From DASVDK01 sp036562265 [NCBI: Thermodesulfobacteriota bacterium] (lineage in GTDB: Bacteria > DASVDK01), in assembly GCA_036562265.1 (NCBI GenBank), contig DATCKS010000452.1, forward strand, positions 1 through 5,007: a stretch of 5,007 bases of DNA, read 5' to 3'. The position numbers and the translations under genes were made by a program. Below, piece by piece: positions 4,888 through 5,007 of the stretch; within the stretch, counting starts at the first letter, position 1, and each line of letters opens with the position of its first letter. The notes below the pieces were generated by a model, which was not told where the DNA came from, did not search any database, and worked only from the letters and a program-made list of their open reading frames with translations.

Positions 4888-5007
4888 CTAACGCCCCTTC
4901 ACGATCGTGCAGAACTCCCCGTAGATGCCGAGGATGTTCCTGGCCGTGTGATCGACGGCCGACACCTCGGTGATGCCGCCGTTGGCCTTGGCCGCGGCGA
5001 TGCTCGC
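4888..5007 (-). CDS. TRL-like family protein, C-terminal 39 residues (truncated by window edge)
   Basis: The window holds only the end of this gene, in a frame that reaches the right edge and stops at TAG (4888-4890). The visible residues read ASIAAAKANGGITEVSAVD, then HTARNILGIYGEFCTIVKGR. An Ala-rich helix, NGGIT, a VD turn, NILGIYG and a closing TIVKG are the pattern of the C-terminus of TRL-like family proteins, small exported proteins, many of them lipoproteins, first noted at a tRNA-associated locus. Their function is not established. Almost all codons end in G or C, supporting this frame over the antisense one. The N-terminus, including any signal or lipobox, lies beyond the window. 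A long hairpin follows 8 nt after the stop. Confidence 0.8.
   Translation of the reverse strand, partial: ASIAAAKANGGITEVSAVDHTARNILGIYGEFCTIVKGR

Noticed and set aside
3371-4891. Plus-strand 506-codon open frame spanning udgB and the DUF3332 gene
   Set aside because: It is out of frame with udgB and antisense to DUF3332; no recognisable protein pattern is present.

Overview
The window is very GC-rich DNA (roughly 70% by eye) with dense coding, strong G/C preference at third codon positions and several exported or outer-membrane proteins. This points to a Gram-negative-type (diderm) bacterium from a high-GC lineage. Acidobacteriota, Myxococcota-like or Gemmatimonadota groups would fit, but nothing here fixes the phylum. 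There are no rRNA or tRNA genes, insertion sequences, CRISPR arrays or phage genes. It looks like ordinary chromosomal DNA.

Layout from left to right. (1) A minus-strand block reads from about 2883 down to 24: a DUF3015 secreted protein, then a large DUF4105/Lnb_N-type envelope protein with a C-terminal beta-barrel-like half, then an unrecognised 78-residue protein. A near-perfect GC hairpin sits between the first two genes. (2) A 182-bp divergent intergenic region (2884-3065) carries repeated CCGAA/TTCGG half-sites, including a perfect 12-bp palindrome. (3) A plus-strand family 5 (UdgB-type) uracil-DNA glycosylase with a complete set of iron-sulfur cysteines (3066-3851). (4) A short convergent junction holds a G-rich tract and an inverted repeat. 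(5) A minus-strand DUF3332 lipoprotein (3917-4558) has a recognisable sigma-70-like promoter, with two direct 9-bp repeats just upstream of its -35 box. (6) A 329-bp mostly non-coding stretch ends in a 17-bp perfect hairpin. (7) The C-terminal end of a TRL-like family protein, also on the minus strand, runs off the right edge.

How the genes fit together: apart from the DNA-repair glycosylase, every recognisable product is an exported or lipid-anchored envelope protein of poorly understood family (DUF3015, DUF4105/Lnb_N, DUF3332, TRL-like). The DUF3015-DUF4105 pair is the most likely functional unit: same strand, 104 bp apart, both exported. The glycosylase is divergently transcribed from it and may share only the regulatory region. 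I found no convincing undescribed defence, mobile or biosynthetic system. The points worth a second look are the domain architecture of the DUF4105 protein, the regulatory repeats, and the consistent use of GC-only hairpins without T tracts after genes.
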